Origin: Clostridia bacterium
GTDB taxonomy: Bacteria; Bacillota; Clostridia; Christensenellales; Borkfalkiaceae
Direction: 5' to 3'
DNA: 64,000 bases
NCBI GenBank assembly: GCA_017504165.1
Contig: JAFVRR010000011.1
Span: forward strand, 248,001-312,000
In this document: positions 52,208 to 61,082 of the stretch, in pieces
Layout of the letters: each line of letters starts with the position of its first letter
Position numbering within the stretch: the first letter of the stretch is position 1
Translations under genes and position numbers: made by a program
The notes under the pieces: model-generated
What the model was told of the DNA's origin: nothing
What the model saw: only the letters and a program-made list of their open reading frames with translations
Databases searched by the model: none

Positions 52208-53198
52208 AAACACAATAATATCTAAAATTGACGATAAGTCGCTAATTTTAGCAAAAAATTTAATAGAAAACGAAGAACTTGTTGCTTTTCCTACTGAAAC
52301 CGTTTACGGATTAGGTGGTCTTGCTACGAGCGATACTGCGGTTAAGAAAATTTTTGAGGCGAAAGGTAGACCGCAAGATAATCCGTTAATCGTTCACGTA
52401 CATAAAGATTATGATTTGACTCAACTAGTTTGTATTGATTTTGATTACGTTTATAAATTGATCGACGCATTTTTACCAGGACCGTTAACAATGGTATTTA
52501 GGGGTAAAGGCAACGTTAGCAAACTAGTATCTTGCGGACTTGACACGTTAGCGGTTAGAATTCCATCGTCTAAAGGCGCACAAGCATTTTTAAAGGCGGT
52601 CAATTTGCCGATTGCAGCGCCTTCAGCAAACGTTTCTAAACATACTAGTCCAGTTACTGCCGAACACGTTTATAACGATTTAAATGGCAAAATAGACCTC
52701 ATACTTGACGGTGGAAAATGCGAAGGTGGTATCGAATCTACCGTATTAGACGTTACGTGTGAAGTTCCTAGAATTTTAAGGAGCGGTTTAGTCACTATTT
52801 CTATGATAAAAAAGGTTGTAGGGAATTGTGTTTACGCCGAAAACAAACAAACTGATAAAGTAATGTCGCCAGGTGTAAAATACACACACTACACGCCGAA
52901 ATGCGATACTATATTATTTGATAGAAAAGACTATCTAAAGGCACAAAATTTTTACGATAATTTAGTAAAACAAGGCAAAAATCCATATTTTTTATGTGAT
53001 GATATAATTTATGAAAAATTATCGGGCAATCACTTATCTTTAGGTATTACGGGCGAAGAAATAGCATCTAATTTATACTACCGCTTGCTTGAAGGCGAAA
53101 AAATAGCCGATTTTATTATTGGCATAACGGTAGATAGCGGTAGCGACATTGACAACGGAATTATGAATAGAATGTCGAAAGCGTGTAAAAAGGCTTAG
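52191..53198 (+). CDS. Threonylcarbamoyl-AMP synthase (Sua5/YwlC type)
   Basis: About 335 residues: a YrdC-type domain (about 15-195) with AFPTETVYGLGG, KAKGRP-like FEAKGRPQDNPL, and PSANVSKHTSPVTAEHV, plus the extra C-terminal Sua5 domain with SPGVKYTHYTPK as the linker. It makes the threonylcarbamoyl-AMP used for t6A at position 37 of ANN-decoding tRNAs. The start at 52191 lies inside the dnaB end; a longer frame from 52128 is less likely since it lies wholly within dnaB. Followed by a promoter for rpiB. Confidence 0.93.
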   Translation: MNSNIKNTIISKIDDKSLILAKNLIENEELVAFPTETVYGLGGLATSDTAVKKIFEAKGRPQDNPLIVHVHKDYDLTQLVCIDFDYVYKLIDAFLPGPLTMVFRGKGNVSKLVSCGLDTLAVRIPSSKGAQAFLKAVNLPIAAPSANVSKHTSPVTAEHVYNDLNGKIDLILDGGKCEGGIESTVLDVTCEVPRILRSGLVTISMIKKVVGNCVYAENKQTDKVMSPGVKYTHYTPKCDTILFDRKDYLKAQNFYDNLVKQGKNPYFLCDDIIYEKLSGNHLSLGITGEEIASNLYYRLLEGEKIADFIIGITVDSGSDIDNGIMNRMSKACKKA

Positions 53199-53225
53199 AT
53201 TTTATTAAAAAAGCAAAATTCAATA

Positions 53226-53254
53226 TTGACAAATATAAATATATATATTAAAAT
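53226..53254 (+). promoter_or_regulatory. Promoter of rpiB-upp
   Basis: A perfect TTGACA (53226-53231), 17-base spacer, TAAAAT (53249-53254), with AAGGAG ahead of the rpiB ATG. Confidence 0.75.
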
Positions 53255-53283
53255 ATTATAGGTAATTTATTAAGGAGATTATT

Positions 53284-53721
53284 ATGAAAATAGCATTTGG
53301 TTGTGACCACGGCGGCTTTCCTTACAAAGATGCAGTTTTATATTATTTAGCAACACACGGCCACGAAGTAATAGATTTTGGTTGCAATAGTGAAGACTCT
53401 TGCGATTATCCAGACTTTGGCGTACCTGCTTGCAAAGCAGTAGCGAATAAAGAGGCCGACTTTGGCATTCTTATTTGCGGTACGGGTATAGGTATGAGCA
53501 TATGCGCAAATAAAATTAAAGGTATTCGTTGCGCTCACGTTACAGATATTTTTTCTGCTGAGGTAACTAGAAAGCATAACGATACTAACGTTATAGCAAT
53601 GGGTGCTAGAATTACTACTAAAGAAGACGTTATTAAGTTCATTGATAAATTTTTAAACACTTCGTTTGAAGGCGGAAGACACGAAATCCGCGTAAATAAA
53701 ATCAAAGAACTTGAAAAATAA
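53284..53721 (+). CDS. rpiB: Ribose-5-phosphate isomerase B
   Basis: A 145-residue isomerase interconverting ribose-5-phosphate and ribulose-5-phosphate. FGCDHGGF opens the protein, the catalytic Cys C65 is in LICGTGIG, and [14 protein letters not shown] carries the phosphate-binding His and Arg. Galactose-6-phosphate isomerase relatives exist, but length and motifs fit RpiB. It is cotranscribed with upp, 35 bases downstream; both serve ribose and nucleotide metabolism. Confidence 0.95.
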   Translation: MKIAFGCDHGGFPYKDAVLYYLATHGHEVIDFGCNSEDSCDYPDFGVPACKAVANKEADFGILICGTGIGMSICANKIKGIRCAHVTDIFSAEVTRKHNDTNVIAMGARITTKEDVIKFIDKFLNTSFEGGRHEIRVNKIKELEK

Positions 53722-53756
53722 AAAAACATTTAGCCTTATGGCAAAAGGAGAAAATA

Positions 53757-54386
53757 ATGGGAAAATTACACGTTTTAGACCATCCGCTTATTCAACATAA
53801 AGTTTCTATGATGAGAATGACGGAAACCACCACTAAAGACTTTAGAAATTTAGCTGACGAAATTTCTTTACTTATGGCTTATGAAGTAACTAGAAATTTA
53901 CCACTCGAAAAAAAGGAAATTGAAACTCCAATTTGCAAAACACAAGCAAACTTTATTGCTGGTAGAAGTATTGGTGTAGTTCCAATTTTAAGAGCAGGTC
54001 TTGGTATGGTTAATGGAATTTTAACACTTGTTCCAAACGCAAAAGTAGGTCATATCGGCTTATATCGTGATCCTGAAACTCATATGCCAGTAGAATATTA
54101 CTGCAAACTTCCGGTTGACGCGGAAAAAAGAACAATTATCGTAGTTGACCCAATGCTTGCAACTGGCGGTAGCGCCGTTGCTGCAATTGACTTTATTAAA
54201 CAACGCGGTTGCACAGATATTAAACTTATGAACTTAATCGCTGCGCCAGAAGGCGTTAAAACTGTAATGGATGCACATCCTGACGTAGACATTTACGTTG
54301 CATCCTTAGACGAAAAACTTAATGAAAATGCTTATATTGTCCCAGGTCTTGGCGACGCTGGCGATAGACTTTTCGGCACAAAATAA
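53757..54386 (+). CDS. upp: Uracil phosphoribosyltransferase
   Basis: A 209-residue salvage enzyme making UMP from uracil and PRPP. The PRPP loop is [11 protein letters not shown] near residue 130, the N-terminal [12 protein letters not shown] and the C-terminal [17 protein letters not shown] are family signatures. An AAAGGAG site precedes the ATG. It pairs with rpiB upstream and is followed by a likely terminator. Confidence 0.97.
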   Translation: MGKLHVLDHPLIQHKVSMMRMTETTTKDFRNLADEISLLMAYEVTRNLPLEKKEIETPICKTQANFIAGRSIGVVPILRAGLGMVNGILTLVPNAKVGHIGLYRDPETHMPVEYYCKLPVDAEKRTIIVVDPMLATGGSAVAAIDFIKQRGCTDIKLMNLIAAPEGVKTVMDAHPDVDIYVASLDEKLNENAYIVPGLGDAGDRLFGTK

Positions 54387-54393
54387 CATAATA

Positions 54394-54445
54394 TAGGGGA
54401 GATTTATATATTTTTATATATAAAATCTTTCCTTTTTTATTTTTT
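54394..54445 (+). terminator. Probable terminator after upp
   Basis: An A/T-rich hairpin GGGGAGATTT.../...AAATCTTTCC (about 54396-54434, several G:U pairs) followed by TTTTTTATTTTTT. It is weaker than the other terminators but correctly placed before galU. Confidence 0.55.
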
Positions 54446-54465
54446 AATAAAAATTGGAGTAAATT

Positions 54466-55341
54466 ATGAAGAAAATTAAAAAGGCAGTCATTCCAGTAGC
54501 GGGTTACGGTACGAGATTTTTACCTTACACCAAAGCCGTACCTAAAGCAATGTTGCCTATAATAAATAAACCCGCTATTCAAATTATTACAGAAGAAGTA
54601 ATCAATAGTGGTATTACAGATATTTTATTCGTAGTTGGCTACAAGCACGACGTTATTGAATCACATTTTTCCAAGTCAAACGAACTAGATAGAGTATTAT
54701 TAGAACAAGCAAAAACCGAACTTTACGACGCGATAAAATATCCTGAAACTATGGCAAGGATTACTTTTGCAACTCAAACTGAGTTAAACGGTACTGCTAA
54801 AGCAATAGAAACTGCTAAAAACTTTATTAACGGCGAACCTTTTGCCATTTTATTTGGCGACGACGTTATGTACAATAAAGAAGTTCCAGTCATTAAACAG
54901 TTGATTGACGTATATAACGAAACAGGTAAAACCGTTATTGGTTGTAAAAACGTAACTAAAGAAGAAGTTACTATGTACGCTTCAGTTGAGTACGATTATC
55001 AAGAAGGAAAGGTGTATAACGCAACAAAAATTACAGAAAAACCTAAACTTGAAGATGTAAAAAGCACCATTTCGCCACTTGGTAGATACGTAGTCACTCC
55101 CGACGTTTTTGATAAAATCAAACAACTTAAACCAGGTAAAAACGGCGAATATCAATTTACTGACGCTTTAGATATGATAGCGAAAGAAGGCAATTGCAAA
55201 GCGCTCGTATTTGACGGCATTAGATACGATATGGGCAATCGTTTAGGTTACCTTAAAGCTAATATTGAATTTGGCCTTAGAGATGAAGACTTATCTCAAG
55301 AGTTAAAAGATTATCTTAAAAATTTATTGGAAAATATTTAG
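54466..55341 (+). CDS. galU: UTP-glucose-1-phosphate uridylyltransferase
   Basis: A 291-residue nucleotidyltransferase that makes UDP-glucose. The nucleotide-binding signature is VAGYGTRFLPYTKAVPKAML near residues 11-30 (first residues GYGTRFLP), EEVINSG follows, FGDDV carries the metal-binding Asp, and EKPK/GRYVVTPDVF match the sugar site. UDP-glucose is the partner for GalT (7085). GGAG precedes the ATG. The clpC-like gene starts three bases after the stop. Confidence 0.96.
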   Translation: MKKIKKAVIPVAGYGTRFLPYTKAVPKAMLPIINKPAIQIITEEVINSGITDILFVVGYKHDVIESHFSKSNELDRVLLEQAKTELYDAIKYPETMARITFATQTELNGTAKAIETAKNFINGEPFAILFGDDVMYNKEVPVIKQLIDVYNETGKTVIGCKNVTKEEVTMYASVEYDYQEGKVYNATKITEKPKLEDVKSTISPLGRYVVTPDVFDKIKQLKPGKNGEYQFTDALDMIAKEGNCKALVFDGIRYDMGNRLGYLKANIEFGLRDEDLSQELKDYLKNLLENI

Positions 55342-55344
55342 TTA

Positions 55345-57852
55345 ATGAAAGCATATACCGAAGGTTTACATCAAATATTAAAAAAGGCGGAAGAAATTAG
55401 CCGTAATAATAATTTAAAATACGTAGGTACAGAAGTAATTCTGTACTCTATTTTGCTTACTCCTAAATGCGACGCTTGTGAATATTTAAATAAATTTGGT
55501 GTAACTAAGGCAACTTTTTACCCACATTTTAGAAAGAGTTTTCGCCATTTAACGGTAGATAATTATACACCGAACGCTTTTTCTTCTTTATATACGGCAA
55601 GGGATATTTCAACTTCTTTTAAAATATCTTACATTTCAACCGAACATTTGCTTATGGCAATTTTAACTATAAACGATTGCTATGGCGTTAAGATTTTGCG
55701 CGCTTTAGGCGTTGATATTTCTACTTTATACAATCACGTATATTCTTGCGTTTTAGAGCATGCTAAAGCGGTAAAACAACCTAAACAAGTTGAAAAGCCG
55801 AACAGCCAACCCAAAATTAAAAATGAAGATGAAATAGTAGAAAAATACGTATCGGAACAATCTAAGAAAATTTTATTTGAAGAGCCGACAACAGAAAAAG
55901 TTGACCTAAAACTTCAAAAACCAAATTTAAACGCCCTTAAAGGACTTGGTTACGATATGACTGAAAAGGCGTTACTTGGCAAAATAGACCCAATTATTGG
56001 TAGAGATAATGAAATTGATAGGGTAATCCAAACGCTTTCTAGAAAAACTAAAAATAGCCCTTTACTTATTGGAGAAGCGGGCGTTGGTAAAAGCGCAATT
56101 GCAGAAGGTTTAGCACTTAGAATTTCTAAAGGCTTAGTTCCTGATTTTTTAAAAGATAAAGTTTTATTCTCTTTAGATTTAGGAAGTTTAGTTGCTGGCA
56201 CTAGATATAGGGGCGATTTTGAGCAAAGAATTAAAACCGCTATAGATTACGCAATAGGCGTTGGAAATATTATTTTCTTTATCGACGAAATTCACAATTT
56301 AGTTGGTGCGGGCGGTAGCGATAGTGGGAATATGGACGCTGCCGAGATTTTTAAACCTTTAATTGCTCGCGGTGAAATTATGCTCATTGGCGCAACTACT
56401 TTAGACGAATATTCTAAATTTATTGAAAAAGATCCTGCGCTTGAAAGAAGATTTCAATCAATTTTAGTTGAAGAACCATCAATTGATGCAACGATTGAGA
56501 TTTTAAGGGGCATTAAAAGCGCATTTGAGGCACACCACAAAGTATTTATTACCGACGAGGCAATAGTATCTGCCGTAAAACTTTCAGATAGATACATAGT
56601 TGATAGATTTTTACCCGATAAAGCAATTGATTTAATAGACGAAGCGGCGTCTAAAAAGCGCGTACAAATAACCTCGGCAGTTACTTCAATAGTTTCGCTT
56701 GAAGAAAAAAGATCTAGGCTTATTAGCGAATATGAATACGCCGAATCGAAACTTTTATTAGATAAAGCTAAAGAAATTAACAAAAAAATTGAAGATTTAA
56801 ATGCTAAAATAGAAAAAGAAAAGATTAATAATTACAACAAAAGAACAAATACTCCTTCTATTTATGAAAGCGACGTGCGCGAACTTATAAGTTTATGGAC
56901 TAAAATTCCGCTTACTAATATTACTTCTCAAGATACGTCTAAATTATTATCACTTGAAGATGAACTTATCAAAAGGGTAATTGGTCAAAACGAAGCAATA
57001 GAAACGGTAACTAAAGCGGTAAGACGCTCAAGGGCAAATCTTAAAGACCCTAATAAACCGATCGGTGCATTTTTATTCGTTGGTCCAACGGGCGTCGGAA
57101 AGTCGGAACTTTCAAAAGCGCTTGCCGAATGTGTTTTCGGTAGTAAAGATGCGCTTATTCGCTTTGATATGAGCGAGTATAACGATAAGACCGCAGTTAA
57201 TAAATTAATAGGATCTGCGCCAGGTTACGTCGGGTATGAAGAGGAAGGTTTACTTACTGAAAAAATCCGTAGAAAACCTTATTCCGTCGTACTTTTTGAC
57301 GAAATAGAAAAAGCAAATAACGATATTTTCGACCTACTGTTACAAGTTCTTGACGAAGGTAGGCTTACCGACAGTAAAGGTAGACTTGTAAGTTTTAAAA
57401 ACTCGCTAATTATATTAACGTCTAATTTAGGTGCTGACGTTAAACAAAAGAAGGTTTCCTTTGGTTTTGGTAGTGCGCAAGACGATACCGAATCTACAAA
57501 AGAGGCAGTTAAAAATCACTTTAGACCAGAATTTATAAATAGGTTAGACGATATCGTAGTATTTAACAGTTTAACAAAAGATAACTGTTACGATATAGCG
57601 GATATTGCCGTTAACAATTTAATCGCTAGATTAAAAGAAAATTCAATTAGTTTAACGGTAGAAAATTCCGCAATTGATTATATAGTTGATGTTTCATACG
57701 ACAAAGAATACGGCGCAAGACCTATTAAACGCGCTATTTCTAACTATATAGAAAATATGTTATCCGATGCAATTATTAGCGGATATATAAACCGTGGAGA
57801 TAAAATTTCCGTTGTTTATAACGGAGAAGAAATGGAGTATAAAAAGATTTAA
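55345..57852 (+). CDS. clpC: ClpC-type AAA+ unfoldase (Clp protease ATP-binding subunit)
   Basis: An 835-residue Hsp100 protein. Residues 1 to about 145 form a double Clp N-domain repeat, a charged linker (about 150-190) follows, NBD1 has P-loop GEAGVGKS near 243-250, a short coiled middle region lies at about 450-495, and NBD2 has GPTGVGKS near 581-588. A VSFGFG loop before the end of NBD2 resembles the ClpP-docking VGF loop of ClpC. The short middle domain argues against ClpB. It probably delivers proteins to ClpP, which is not in this window. No mcsAB or ctsR neighbours are seen, unlike the classic clpC operon. Confidence 0.9.
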   Translation: MKAYTEGLHQILKKAEEISRNNNLKYVGTEVILYSILLTPKCDACEYLNKFGVTKATFYPHFRKSFRHLTVDNYTPNAFSSLYTARDISTSFKISYISTEHLLMAILTINDCYGVKILRALGVDISTLYNHVYSCVLEHAKAVKQPKQVEKPNSQPKIKNEDEIVEKYVSEQSKKILFEEPTTEKVDLKLQKPNLNALKGLGYDMTEKALLGKIDPIIGRDNEIDRVIQTLSRKTKNSPLLIGEAGVGKSAIAEGLALRISKGLVPDFLKDKVLFSLDLGSLVAGTRYRGDFEQRIKTAIDYAIGVGNIIFFIDEIHNLVGAGGSDSGNMDAAEIFKPLIARGEIMLIGATTLDEYSKFIEKDPALERRFQSILVEEPSIDATIEILRGIKSAFEAHHKVFITDEAIVSAVKLSDRYIVDRFLPDKAIDLIDEAASKKRVQITSAVTSIVSLEEKRSRLISEYEYAESKLLLDKAKEINKKIEDLNAKIEKEKINNYNKRTNTPSIYESDVRELISLWTKIPLTNITSQDTSKLLSLEDELIKRVIGQNEAIETVTKAVRRSRANLKDPNKPIGAFLFVGPTGVGKSELSKALAECVFGSKDALIRFDMSEYNDKTAVNKLIGSAPGYVGYEEEGLLTEKIRRKPYSVVLFDEIEKANNDIFDLLLQVLDEGRLTDSKGRLVSFKNSLIILTSNLGADVKQKKVSFGFGSAQDDTESTKEAVKNHFRPEFINRLDDIVVFNSLTKDNCYDIADIAVNNLIARLKENSISLTVENSAIDYIVDVSYDKEYGARPIKRAISNYIENMLSDAIISGYINRGDKISVVYNGEEMEYKKI

Positions 57853-57853
57853 A

Positions 57854-58645
57854 ATGGAAATAGGTGTATCTACCGCCTCGTTATTTAAAAGAAAATACAA
57901 CGAAGACGCGCTTACAGTACTTAACGAAATAGATGCAAGGGTTTGTGAAATATTCTTATGCACTTATCAAGAATACACGCCTGAATTTGCCAAACTTTTA
58001 CTTGAAAGAAAGGGCAATTTAAAAGTTCATTCTATACATACTTTAAACACACATTTTGAACCGCAACTATTCGGCGCAAGTCCTAGGGCGGTTGAAGACG
58101 CGTATAAAATTATGGAAAACTGTTTAAATACGGCAAAAACTTTAGGTGCAACTAATTATACTTTACACGGTATTGCAAGATTTAAACGCAACGCAAAATA
58201 TAACAATTACCCAGATATTGGCGCAAAAATGTTAAAACTTAAGGATTTTTGCAAAAAATTCGGCGTAGATTTGTGTTTAGAAAACGTTGAATGGGCTTAT
58301 TATAATCACGTAGGTTTTTTAAACGACATAAGACCGTATTGCCCAAACCTTAAAACTTGTTTAGATATAAAACAAGCGCGTATTTCAACGTACGACTATA
58401 AAGACTATATTGAAGAAATGGGCAGTAGCATAAATACGGTTCATTTATCGGATATAAACTCGGTAGGTAAAATTTGTTTACCTGGTAAAGGGAATTTCGA
58501 TTTTGAAGATTTATTTAAAAGATTAAAAGGCGTTGGGTTTGACGGAGCAATGCTTATTGAATCTTATTATGAAGACTACAAAGAAATTTCCGAACTTAAA
58601 GATAGTTTAGACTATCTTCGCAACTTGAAAGAAAAAATTTTTTAA
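57854..58645 (+). CDS. Sugar phosphate isomerase/epimerase-like TIM barrel protein
   Basis: A 263-residue AP-endonuclease-2-like barrel: EIGVSTASLF at the N-terminus, KVHSIHTLN, NYTLHGIARF, CLENVEWAYYN with a metal-type Glu, KTCLDIKQARIS with an Asp, NTVHLSDIN with His, and GxMLIESYYEDY with the last Glu. These are the usual metal ligands of the family. The substrate is unknown; relatives include xylose isomerase-like and inosose dehydratase-type enzymes. The start at 57854 is chosen over an in-frame ATG at 57794 inside clpC. pgi follows after 17 bases. Confidence 0.8.
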   Translation: MEIGVSTASLFKRKYNEDALTVLNEIDARVCEIFLCTYQEYTPEFAKLLLERKGNLKVHSIHTLNTHFEPQLFGASPRAVEDAYKIMENCLNTAKTLGATNYTLHGIARFKRNAKYNNYPDIGAKMLKLKDFCKKFGVDLCLENVEWAYYNHVGFLNDIRPYCPNLKTCLDIKQARISTYDYKDYIEEMGSSINTVHLSDINSVGKICLPGKGNFDFEDLFKRLKGVGFDGAMLIESYYEDYKEISELKDSLDYLRNLKEKIF

Positions 58646-58662
58646 TATAAAAGGAGACTATA

Positions 58663-60096
58663 ATGGCTAACTACAACTGTGAAAACTGGCAAAAAAGCAT
58701 GAAACTCCGTTTTGACTACAACAATATGATGGCAAAATACGTAGGCGAAACTGAAGGTTTACAAGAAAAAGAATTAAACGAATTAAACGACTTTGCAATA
58801 AACGCGTTTAACAAATTTAACGCTATTCGCGGAACTGGTATGACTGGTTGGGCTGATTTACCTTATAATCAAGGCGAAATCGTTGAAGACGTTATTAAAA
58901 CTGCTGATGATATCCGTAAAAACTTTAAATACTTTGTTGTATTAGGTATCGGCGGTTCTGCTCTTGGTCCAAGCGCTGTATTCCAAGCACTTTGCCACTT
59001 ACATCATAACGACTTACCAGACGATAAGAGAAACGCTCCAAAATTCTACGTTGAAGATAACGTTGACCCTGAAAGAATGCAAGCATTGCTCGACGTTATT
59101 GACGTTAACGAAACCATGTTCAACGTAGTAACAAAAAGTGGCGCTACAAGCGAAACAATGGCTCAATACCTTATCATTATGGATATTTTAAAGGCAAAAT
59201 TTGGCGATAAGGCAAAAGAACATATTATTGCTACGACTTCAAGCGCTAAAGGTAACCTTATTAAAATTGCTAAAGAAGAAGGATTAAAAACTTTCTATAT
59301 ACCTGACGGAGTAGGTGGTAGATTTTCTGAACTTTGTCCTGTAGGACTTCTTCCTGCAAGCGTTCTTGGCATTGATATTAAAGAACTTTTAAAAGGCGCA
59401 GAATATATGGATAAACTTTGCGCAACGTCAGACGTTAAATCTAATCCAGCGCTTATGAGTGCATTGCTTTCATATATAACAATCAATAAAGGCAAAAATA
59501 TTTCTGTTATGATGCCTTATGCCGACGGCCTTAAATTAGTTGCCGACTGGTATTGTCAATTATGGGCGGAAAGTTTAGGTAAAACTTTTGATAACGACGG
59601 TAAAAAAGTATTCGTAGGGCAAACGCCAGTTAAGGCGTTAGGCGTTACTGACCAACATAGCCAAGTACAATTATATACCGAAGGTCCTTTTGATAAAGTT
59701 ACCACTTTCTTAGCGGTAGATAATTATAGAAAAACTTTCATAATTGCCGATGGTTGCGAAGATATTCCTGACGTTAACTTCCTTTGCGGTCATACTATGA
59801 ACGAACTTATTCAAGCAGAACGCGTTGCTACTGAATACGCTTTAACTGTTAAAGAAAGGCTTAATAGAACTATCTATTTACCTGAAATTAACGCATTTAC
59901 AATCGGTCAATTATTATTCTTCTTTGAACTTGAAACCGCTTACGCTGGCGAAATGTTCAACATTAACACTTACAATCAACCTGGCGTAGAAGGCGGTAAA
60001 AACGCAACTTACGCTTTACTTGGTAGAAAAGGTTACGAAGAAAAGAAAGCCGAACTTAATAACGCACCTAAAAAGGACGATAAATTCATAATTTAA
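58663..60096 (+). CDS. pgi: Glucose-6-phosphate isomerase
   Basis: A 477-residue enzyme interconverting glucose-6-phosphate and fructose-6-phosphate. GIGGSALGP near residue 103 is the sugar-phosphate loop, VTKSGATSETMAQ follows, GGRFSELCPVGLLP contains the catalytic Glu region, and TDQHSQVQLYTEGP holds the active-site His. The terminal QPGVEGGKN carries the conserved Lys. An AAAGGAG site precedes the ATG. A terminator follows, inside which the yunB promoter may lie. Confidence 0.96.
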   Translation: MANYNCENWQKSMKLRFDYNNMMAKYVGETEGLQEKELNELNDFAINAFNKFNAIRGTGMTGWADLPYNQGEIVEDVIKTADDIRKNFKYFVVLGIGGSALGPSAVFQALCHLHHNDLPDDKRNAPKFYVEDNVDPERMQALLDVIDVNETMFNVVTKSGATSETMAQYLIIMDILKAKFGDKAKEHIIATTSSAKGNLIKIAKEEGLKTFYIPDGVGGRFSELCPVGLLPASVLGIDIKELLKGAEYMDKLCATSDVKSNPALMSALLSYITINKGKNISVMMPYADGLKLVADWYCQLWAESLGKTFDNDGKKVFVGQTPVKALGVTDQHSQVQLYTEGPFDKVTTFLAVDNYRKTFIIADGCEDIPDVNFLCGHTMNELIQAERVATEYALTVKERLNRTIYLPEINAFTIGQLLFFFELETAYAGEMFNINTYNQPGVEGGKNATYALLGRKGYEEKKAELNNAPKKDDKFII

Positions 60097-60114
60097 TAAG
60101 TGTAATCATATATA
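60086..60114 (+). promoter_or_regulatory. Possible sigma-E promoter of yunB
   Basis: TCATAAT (60086-60092), 14-base spacer, CATATATA (60107-60114) partly matches the Bacillus sigma-E pattern (GKATATT, CATACAAT). Transcription would start near 60121, inside the pgi terminator stem. Match is imperfect. Confidence 0.35.
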
Positions 60115-60142
60115 AATACAGGCGCTTTGCCTGTATTTTTTT
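60114..60142 (+). terminator. Terminator of pgi, abutting yunB
   Basis: AAATACAGGC/GCCTGTATTT stem (60114-60123, 60129-60138), loop GCTTT, T-run reaching the base before the yunB ATG. Confidence 0.85.
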
Positions 60143-60787
60143 ATGAAGAAAATTAGAAAGAAAAGAAAGGGCAAAATTGCTTTATTTTTATTGTTGTTTT
60201 TCGTTACGTTTTTAACTCTTTATTCTTTTTCAAATAAAATGCTAATAGAAATAGGTGTTTCAACTTATTCCGGTATGTTATCAACCGCATCATATTACGC
60301 TTTATCAAAAAGTTTAGAGCCAAATTTTGAATTTGGCAGTTATTTTAGCGTTGATAAAAATTTAAACGGCGACGTTACTATGGTTACGACAAACGCATAT
60401 AAGTTCAATCTACTTGCAAATAAAATAGTTGACGAAGTCAATAATTATTTTAATGAAAATTTATCAAAAGGGGTTGACGTGCCTATCGGAGTATTTACGG
60501 GGATAGGGTTATTTTCTGGATTTGGTAAAAAAGTTAAAATGCCACTAATTACTATTTCATCAATTAGGTGCGATATCCATTCAACCTTTACCGATGCAGG
60601 CATAAACCAAACTAAACATTCGCTAATTATAAATATTATTCCAGAAGTGTTCGTAGTTACTCGTTTTTCAACAAAAGATTTAACTGATAAAATTTCCGTT
60701 TTAATTTATGAAAACGTAATTGTAGGTAAAATACCCGAAACCTATCTAGAAGGTAGCATTATTTCCACTCAAAAGACGTTAAAATAA
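60143..60787 (+). CDS. yunB: Sporulation protein YunB
   Basis: A 214-residue protein with a basic N-terminus (KKIRKKRKGK), one membrane helix (about 12-29) and an extracytoplasmic domain. VPIGVFTGIGLFSGFG and DAGINQTKHSLI are the most typical YunB segments, with VIVGKIPETYLEG near the end. In Bacillus it is a sigma-E gene needed for proper spore formation. The ATG directly follows the T-run of the pgi terminator, with no Shine-Dalgarno sequence. The next in-frame Met would remove the helix. Start context is therefore unusual. Confidence 0.88.
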   Translation: MKKIRKKRKGKIALFLLLFFVTFLTLYSFSNKMLIEIGVSTYSGMLSTASYYALSKSLEPNFEFGSYFSVDKNLNGDVTMVTTNAYKFNLLANKIVDEVNNYFNENLSKGVDVPIGVFTGIGLFSGFGKKVKMPLITISSIRCDIHSTFTDAGINQTKHSLIINIIPEVFVVTRFSTKDLTDKISVLIYENVIVGKIPETYLEGSIISTQKTLK

Positions 60788-60816
60788 TTGACAAAAAACT
60801 TAATAACTTATATAAT
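60788..60816 (+). promoter_or_regulatory. Consensus promoter of pheST
   Basis: Perfect TTGACA (60788-60793), 17-base spacer, perfect TATAAT (60811-60816), starting right after the yunB stop. Confidence 0.9.
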
Positions 60817-60822
60817 AACTAT

Positions 60823-61070
60823 AGTTTAATATAAAAACGTTGATGAAGACAGACTATTTTGTTGTAAGGGTAGAGAAAAAGCCGTTTGCTGAAAGGCTTT
60901 ACTTACTGATAAATAGTTATTCACTTCATAGTTGCTTTTCCGAACGCTAATTTACGGTTATTAAGATAAGTCGGTTGTCCCGTTAAAACTAACAAGGTGC
61001 GAAGTTTTTCGCATAAATTAAGGTGGTACCACGAATTAAGCGTCCTTTTTAGGGCGCTTTTATTTTTTAT
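60823..61070 (+). ncRNA. T-box leader (tRNA-Phe responsive)
   Basis: A T-box riboswitch ahead of pheST. Stem I is visible as TGAAG and ACTATTT pairing with AAATAGT and CTTCA, leaving the specifier loop TATTCA, so the specifier is TTC (60920-60922) for phenylalanine. The conserved T-box AAGGTGGTACCACG is at 61020-61033, followed by a terminator AAGCGTCC/GGGCGCTT (61038-61045, 61052-61059) with a T-run. Uncharged tRNA-Phe would stabilise the antiterminator and switch on the synthetase genes. Confidence 0.96.
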
Positions 61071-61082
61071 AAGGAGTTAAAA

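Noticed and set aside
57794..57853. Longer start for the sugar isomerase-like gene
   Set aside because: Would lie within the clpC coding region; family N-termini begin at the Met at 57854.
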